A stretch of 36,476 bases of DNA from Pelargonium cotyledonis (Eukaryota > Streptophyta > Magnoliopsida > Geraniales > Geraniaceae), in assembly GCA_036897625.1 (NCBI GenBank), contig JAYMTA010000164.1, forward strand, positions 1 to 36,476. The letters run 5' to 3'. Shown in pieces: positions 29,422-36,476 of this stretch. The position numbers were made by a program, and so were the translations under genes. Each line of letters opens with the position of its first letter. The stretch's first letter is position 1. The notes beneath the pieces were generated by a model. It had not been told where the DNA came from. It worked only from the letters and a program-made list of their open reading frames with translations, and did no database searches.

Positions 29422-32400
29422 TTATCGACCTCCATCTCCATTGAGCAGATCATAGTAGACTTGTGGCTTTCTGCACTCTGATATGCACAGGTTCTGAAAA
29501 ATACAAAATAGTTTATTCACATCAAACGCTAATCAACACGACATGATTACAAATTTGCGAAGTTTAAATACGTTTCGTTTCACTTGTATCATGTTACGTG
29601 ACCCGCTTTTATTTTTAGCGTTATTTTGCATGTACTCCATTTCTTACCTGCATAGCTGAGGCTACACGGATCAATGTTGGTTCAGACCATGGCTTCCCAA
29701 TAAACTGGAGGCCAATAGGCAAACCCTTTTTGTCATATCCAACCTGCATCAAGATTTATTGCCAGTTCAAAATAAACGAGTTTAAAAATTTATAAGTATA
29801 TTTTTAAATGGATTAGCATCTGGCTCAACATGAACGTCTAAATAAGTCGGGTTAACTGACACGAACACGAGCACAAATATTGTAAACAAACAGTTTTCAA
29901 TTCACGAGGATGTGAGATTCAAGAAAAGGACTGAGAAGAGATCGTACTGGAACTGTCACTGCAGGCAATCCAAGAAAATTCCCAGCTATCTGATACCGAA
30001 CAAGCGCAGCTAAAACAACGAAAACACCCGTCAACGCGAGTCTCAAACATTGTTATTGACATAAACAAGATTGTTAGATGTTACATACCTCCATTGATGT
30101 AGTCAAGCTCACCAGTCTTGAGTGCATCATCCATAATTGTGTATGCAGTTACTCTGATATATACATAAAAACATCAGACAACCTTAAACACATGACATCC
30201 TTTTCGACATCTTTCAAGAATGTTATGACATTCATATTCTGATAAGTTCAAAAGTACCCTGTTGTCGGAGAAACAATCACATCTGCCTTGGCGAATATGT
30301 TCATGTGGAACTGCATTTGCCGGTTCCTAAAGATACAAAACCCGGCTTTAATTCTTCCGAAAATATGTTCTTATCCGATGATACAAGAATTCTTAGGCTG
30401 AACTCTGCAGCGATGTACCTGATTTTCTGAGCCTTTACGTACTCCCTCGCGCTGAAAGCGCCGTACACGCAAAGTGCTACTCTCACATCCCATCCTAACT
30501 CTTCATAGTTCCTGTTTCATCGATCTTTTCGTGTCAACGTCAAAATTTCACAATGTCTAAAGAAAATGCATAGTAGAGTGATGGCTAAAAATGCCGTACA
30601 ACTTTTCTAGGCGAGAGCTAAGCGAAGCGTTGCACTCGGATCCAATTGTCAGATAATGCGCGAGGCGCATAACTTCTATATCTGGTATTGTCACTTCCAA
30701 AGTCTTGAAAATAAGAAAATATTGACTTGTTAGCTATCAGCAAAACCTATGTCATTTCTTCAGGAAGTAACATTCTTGAGGGAATTTGACTGATTGTACC
30801 TCACATCCATAGTTCTTGTAGAGCATGTTCAGAGCATGAGAACAGCATTCTCGAACGTCATCGTTGCAATCGTTGAACCACTAATTGATCCAAACAGGGG
30901 ATCGAGAATAGAAATATCAGTAAAATGCACTTGGATTGATTCGTAAAACATGAATAGAAGATCAAGAGCAAGCTCTTACCTCTCCATACTTGGCCAAACG
31001 AACGTTTGAGGAAGGTTTCGGGGACTTCAACAAGGGAAGATACACTTTCGGCTGCAAGAAATGGAATTTTTTAAGCTCAGCAGTTCAAGAAGATATCGAA
31101 AAGATGCTATCAGTTGTAAAATACAATAAAACATCGTGTTATTATAAACATAAACATAGAAGATAAGCCTAAAAGCGAAGAAATGTTGTCTCACCAACGG
31201 AGCTGAGGGCTCGTGCTGTGGAAGTTGCCCGCTAATAGCTGCATATCTGAAACAAAAACATCTTAGAACGTTACGAGCTATACAATCAAGATCTGTTGAA
31301 ATGCTTGGAAGGTAAAGATCAAGAAGTGCAAGAAATCGGAAACTTACACGATAAATGCATCTTCGATTGTTCCTGCTAGAATTCCAACCATCCCAACTGT
31401 CCAATTTAGGGGAATAACACTGCAAAAAAGAGTAAATGAATCTTCAAATGTATCGAATAATGAGAAAAAAAAAAGGCAAGCAGGCTTGCTTGCTTGCCAG
31501 CCTTCCTCGTAATCTTTTCATCAACTCTTCATAGAATTTGCTCGCAAATAGCGAGCACACCTAGTGTTCCTCGCCATTTGAGGCTCAAAGTTTTGCGAGC
31601 AAACACTCTCTCGCCATTTTTATTTTGTGTAGCGATAAACGAAACTTGCAGATAGTTAGACCTTACCCTGAATGAGGAACGCGCCCAAAAGTTGGTTTTA
31701 ACCCAACAACACCACAGAGAGCTGCAGGCATTCTCACAGATCCTAAGCAAAAAACATTGCAAAATGAAACCTATATCAGTATCTACATAACATATACATA
31801 TGACGAAAACTTGAATCTTCCTTGCTCGAGAAGTAACGAACAATCCTCGAGCAATCATAAGAAACTTTTACCTCCGCCATCAACGCCAAGTGCAGCAGGA
31901 CACAATCCTGCAGACACTACAGCAGCAGATCCACTAGAGGATCCGCCAGCGATCTTAGTCCGGTCATAAGGGTTTCTTGCAGACCTAAAGTTGTAACAAA
32001 ATGTCAATCAATATATGGATTTACAAGAATCTTATAAAAAAAAACAAATGATATGAAAGTAACATGTTGATTTGATACCCATAATGTGGATTGATCCCAC
32101 TAGTTCCAGCTCCAAGCTCATGCATATTGGTTTTGCCAACAAGTATAGCTCCACATTGTCTGAGGCGCATAACGCACGCTGCGTCGCCTTTGCATTGCCT
32201 AAATCTATGCAACCATTTAGTACCACCTGTTCAAGAACCCGTATCAGACTAGTTAGTACATTATTTGTCGGGTTCAAGTCAAGAAATCAGTCAGTGCATT
32301 ACCTGTGGTCGGATATGGAGAACAGTCTATCTCGTCTTTGATAGCAATTGGAACTCCATCTAGAGCTGAAATGGGCTCTCCTGAAGAGATTTCATAGAGA

Positions 32401-34986
32401 TCATATCAAGAAGATTAGCTAACACTACATGATTCAATCTATTCGCCAGAGAAACACGAGTACCTACCTCTTTCGTAGCGAAGAGTTGATTCTGTGGCTT
32501 GCCTTAGAATATCTTCGGAATCATAGTTAATAAACAAAGCCATATTCAATGGAGGACTCGAAGATTTGCGAACCGCAGCTATAAATTGCTCCGCAACCTA
32601 TAACCAACAACAAAACAAAAAGCAGAACTAATTCAGAGAATGATCATGTTAAGTTCATAAACAAAAAGCAGAACCAAACACGCTAATTCTGTGTCGTGTG
32701 TCATGTTCTGCTACAAACAATGTGTACCATGTAAGGAGTGATTTTTCCTGAATGATAGGCTGTTGAGTAGTCCATTATCGTCCAGCGGCGAAAATGAGGT
32801 TTCAGGCCATTTACTATGTTGTCTGAATAATATGGCAGACATGTCACAGCCTGTTGAACTTTTTCAGGTGGAGATGAATCAGAATTTGTACATATGACAT
32901 CCTTTTCTTCAATATCTGCAACAATCAAATTTCACAACTTTTCGTATTTGTACACAATTTAAATTTTACTAAACAATTAGTTTAAACAAATGGAAGGACT
33001 AGAACCCAAAAAAAAAACATACCTTCAAATGGATGCAATGGGACATAAAGAGGAGGATCCTCAATCTCAGCATTTGAAACAAGCTGCAAATTAATTAAAA
33101 GAAGAGGGTCATTTTTGCAAATTAATCAGAAATTGAATTAGTCTATTCTATGCATTTCGAACCCGTTAAAATGTGGATTGAGTTTCAAGTTCGGGTTGGA
33201 CATCACAACCCGACCCTGACCCTAAAGAGTTGCAAGTCAAATTTCGGGTTTTACGCATAAACTAGACATGATCGTGCGGGTTTCAGGTAACAAATTTAAT
33301 TCCAATACAATGTGGTACAAAAAATTGATGGCTAGTTTTGAAATTTTGGGACCCCTATAGCAACTTGGTTCCTTGGACATGTCTACAATGCTATTTTGAT
33401 ATGAGACCCAACACATGCTCCTGTATGGGCCTACAGTATGGCCATAAACTTTAAATCTTGAACTCAAAAAACATAAAAATGCAGTGAAAAAATCATAAAT
33501 AAATAAATATCTTTAAAGTGCATTCATTGCATTCTAAATTGTAATTTCTAGTAGCTTAACAATTTGATTAAAAAAAATGTCAGGCAAAAGAAATTCATGC
33601 ATTAACATTTTACGTGCAAGAACTAAAACTTGTATTTTTATGATTTAACTCGACTTTAAATATGAACTATAGAAAATACAGCGGAAAATGAAATGTCACA
33701 TCCATTACATACTTTGCACCTAACTCAATGCCAAAACTTTAACGTACATTCATGACATTATCAAACAAATTGAACAAAAAGATAACAAAATATACAAACA
33801 TTTTTTGGGTTTTGATTCAGAAACTGATATAGCAATTTGCAAATTAAAGACAATGAAGATTTGTAGCCTGAAAAAGCTATGCAACTACTTTCAATTCAAC
33901 ACCTCGGTATCATTGTTTAATGAGCATTGACCATAAACACGTAGATCTTCGTGAACCTACTTATCGTTTTAAAATAAATAATGTTCCAAAATGTTGTGTA
34001 CCTTGTGTATTAAGTTATCATCCTTCAAAATGTAGAGCATGATTGCTCCAATGATTCGCGACTCCAAGAACCACGCGAAGATTTTAACCAGAAATCCAGC
34101 CATTCGCGGAGCTACACAGCCGAAAATGCAAACAAACAAAAACAATTCAGCACCGTCACAAATTCAATATCAATAGAAATGACAATTCGAGTTTGGAGAC
34201 GAGTTTTCAAATTCACATTGAGCAGTACACTTAACACATTAATCGGTAACACCCACAAAACAGTACATGTAATAACTAACAAATGCAATTTATTGAAGAT
34301 CGATTTTCAAGGACAAGTTGTAAAAACAGTACCAATAAATACACCGTGCAAGTAAAGTGTAGAAAAGTGTCATTTTTTTCAGTACTTTTGGCTTCAACTT
34401 TCAAGTTCTCTGGTTTCAAGAAGCATTTACTATCATTTTTCTGATTCCTAGGAACTAAACCTCAACTTTGCACTGATAAAAATAGTTGTCAATTCATGTT
34501 TCGAGTAGGTTCGAGCCATGTTTTTTCGGGTTCAAGTCGCGGGGATATTTTACTGTCTGCTAGACCCTACCCGGCCCAAACATTGGCCTGGTCTATTTCA
34601 CGTAATCCAAACTCGTAAAAAAATGTCATTCGAGTTTTAAGTGTTTGCAAGTTCAGGCTTAAATCGTCAGCTAGTTGATGAAAAACCGCACAATTGCAAG
34701 AAACATTAGTTTGTTTTCAACAATTTCTCTGTCGATTCTTGCATCAAGAACACTACAATCGCAAGAAACAATCTTAAACCAAACCAAGACGACATGGATT
34801 TCAGCTAAACTCAGATCAAAACCATCGAAAAACCCGACGAATTCATTTCAGAAGAAGAAGAAAAAGAAGAAGAATTGTGCACAAACCTTTGACATTAGCT
34901 CTGAGGTAGACATGATCACTATCCGGGCCAAGGTCAACCTCCTCCACAGGCTTGTACACTGTAACCTTGCTCCCAAACAGCCCCAT
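29422..34986 (-). CDS. FAAH: Fatty acid amide hydrolase (amidase signature family)
   Basis: A 613-aa enzyme that hydrolyses N-acylethanolamines to a fatty acid and ethanolamine, in plants probably at ER or other membranes. Twenty coding exons: 34986-34887, 34111-34002, 33083-33023, 32915-32728, 32597-32468, 32380-32303, 32226-32079, 31984-31872, 31742-31667, 31419-31348, 31246-31195, 31051-30980, 30880-30800, 30703-30600, 30511-30419, 30326-30258, 30153-30089, 30009-29948, 29743-29648 and 29493-29422. Every phase agrees, total 1842 nt. The Ser-Ser-Lys catalytic triad is intact: Lys211 ([10 protein letters not shown]), cis-Ser287 ([10 protein letters not shown]) and nucleophile Ser311 (VDGGGSVRMP). 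Each is six residues on from the positions I recall for Arabidopsis FAAH (607 aa). The N-terminus [20 protein letters not shown] is typical of plant FAAH. No truncation or frameshift. Confidence 0.97.
31538..31602. repeat. Inverted repeat in FAAH intron 9
   Basis: TTGCTCGCAA (31538-31547) pairs with TTGCGAGCAA (31593-31602). Further 'ctcgccatttt'-type phrases recur nearby (about 31570 and 31610). It may be a small MITE remnant; the family is not recognised. Confidence 0.4.
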
Positions 34987-36476
34987 ATTGCAAATATGCT
35001 CTCACAGTGATCACTAGCTCTTGGTTTCTTCACAGAACAAAACAAGAAAGCAACAAGAAACTGATAGTTTTCGCTGTATATATAGATATAAACACAGCGC
35101 AAGAAAACGAAAAGAGTTGGCGGAGAAGACGAGAAATTAAAAGAATAAAAGTTTAGAGAATCATCGAAAGATTCGAGACCGTGTCGATATACATATATTT
35201 ATATGTATATTCTTTGAAGATTTTATACTCTTAAGGTTGTTCTTGATGACTGTTGCTATATAATTCTCTGGCAATCAAGAAGCTGCTCCTGCAACAACTG
35301 CAAAGAACTTTGAGTCCTCTGATCTCATTGGCTCTACCTTAAATCCCTCTCTCTCCACCAATCATTTCTTGACACCTCAAATCAACAGGAACTGCCATGT
35401 CATTCTAATGGATGTGTTTTATCGTGACTAATAAAGTGGATGATGAGTATGATTTGACCGTTCAATTTTACTTGAGCTATGGTCGCTATCGAGGAAAGTG
35501 GGTCGGATCTGAGTCACTATCGAGGAAGGTGGATCGGATATGAGTTGAGTGAGTTTCTCAATGGTTAATATTTGTATTTGTCGACAATACCAACACTTGA
35601 TAGCAAGCTCGAGCTCGAGGTGAGCAAGCGTTTTAAAATTTTTGCCTCAATAAAAGTTGGTCGAGTTCAGTCTAATGGTTGCTGAGTGCTTATTAGATTT
35701 TATTTTGTTAGCGTTAGCTTCTCTTTTGTTTATTGCCCGGCCTATAAGGCAGCTCATGTTTCACTTTGTTAATGTTAAAAAGATACTTGTGAAACTAGGA
35801 CTCTCCTATTCATGAATGGAGCCAGCTAATAATAATGAACATGATAATAACCAAGAACTACCTTCTCATGCCCCCACCATTTTTTTTTTTAGCTTTTAAT
35901 GAGAAAAAACATGTTTGTGTGTCCTTATCATTTGATTAGTACAAAGAGACTTTTAAGTCCTAAAATTAATTTCTCATATACTTATTATGTATTGATTATG
36001 TGGTGCTAAGCTAATTAATCATAATTATTGTCCCTATTATTTATACGCTCGTACATTGTACTTATCCTCATTTTCAAATAATTTCATGTACTATTTTTTC
36101 ACAACAACTAATTCTTAGTAAAAAAAATTAAAAGTATAATGAGTTAGTTGTCATGAAAAAATATGAGAGGTATTTTACAAGTAAACTAAATAGTATAGTT
36201 AAGAAATTTATTTGCGATCCATAGTTTCATATTTGATTGTAACATTGGAATTTGTAATACGTTATATTGTTTATTAATTAAATTAGTATATATTTTAAAA
36301 TAAAAAGAAGAGATGAATATGTTTTTTAATTTTTTAAATGAGTATGGTTTAGGTTCAAGCTTGAACCAAAAACAAATGTGATGGTGGTGATTTAACTCTT
36401 TCCAAATCTCCAACAAACACATTAACAAACATGTGACAATAGACCTAATAGTTTTAAAATAGAATATATATATATA
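34987..36476. other. FAAH promoter side and AT-rich spacer
   Basis: The first 100-200 bp on the minus strand should hold the FAAH 5' UTR and promoter; 'gctgtatatatagatata' around 35074-35091 contains a TATA-like stretch. The remainder is AT-rich with no gene seen; the 80-codon minus-strand frame at 36186-36428 has no protein-like composition. Confidence 0.5.
35484..35545 (+). repeat. 31-bp tandem duplication
   Basis: Two adjacent 31-base units, each reading 'c(g/a)ctatcgaggaa(a/g)gtgg' then '(g/a)tcggat(c/a)tgagt', differ at four positions. No coding role is seen. Confidence 0.85.

Noticed and set aside
32029-32079. Donor GTATCAAA of FAAH intron 7 as a second U12 intron
   Set aside because: It does not match RTATCCTTT, and the intron ends in a normal TTTAG with no U12 branch motif close by.

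Overview
The window is nuclear DNA of a flowering plant, most likely a eudicot. It is AT-rich, and its genes are split by AT-rich introns with ordinary GT-AG borders. Its proteins belong to plant families: filament-like plant protein, CBS-CBS-PB1 protein, plant fatty acid amide hydrolase and defensin-like cysteine-rich peptide. Small DNA-transposon relics sit in introns and spacers. I cannot name the species. I see no CRISPR array, rRNA, tRNA, prophage or retroviral gene.

Layout, left to right. (1) 0.7-3.0 kb: a broken plus-strand DUF2828-type gene followed by a second copy of its 3' end. (2) 3.1-6.3 kb, minus strand: a decayed GDSL esterase/lipase gene and a 5'-truncated tandem copy of its last two exons. 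(3) 6.3-9.4 kb: an AT-rich spacer with a 587-bp Mutator-like MITE that has a 9-bp target duplication. (4) 9.4-11.7 kb, plus strand: TRAPPC2 (sedlin), a vesicle-tethering subunit. (5) 12.3-16.6 kb, minus strand: a CBSCBSPB protein in 14 coding exons. (6) 16.6-19.7 kb: spacer plus the repeat-rich leader of the next gene. (7) 19.8-22.4 kb, plus strand: a filament-like plant protein (FPP) in four coding exons. (8) 23.0-23.3 kb, minus strand: a small secreted defensin-like peptide gene. (9) 25.6-29.1 kb, plus strand: eIF3c. (10) 29.4-35.0 kb, minus strand: fatty acid amide hydrolase in 20 coding exons. (11) 35-36.5 kb: spacer.

I rebuilt the five intact housekeeping-type genes exon by exon; in each, all junction phases agree. 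Predicted lengths are TRAPPC2 135 aa, CBSCBSPB 545 aa, FPP 509 aa, eIF3c 931 aa and FAAH 613 aa. The genes share no obvious pathway; this is ordinary plant gene order rather than a functional cluster.

The most interesting points are: a U12-type intron in TRAPPC2 whose only frame-compatible borders are GT and AC; three tiny upstream ORFs placed end to end just before the FPP start codon; five TGGGCC boxes upstream of TRAPPC2; GDSL paralogs that have lost catalytic residues as well as their frame; and several DNA-transposon or tandem-repeat structures in introns and leaders. I did not find a convincing new multi-gene system.
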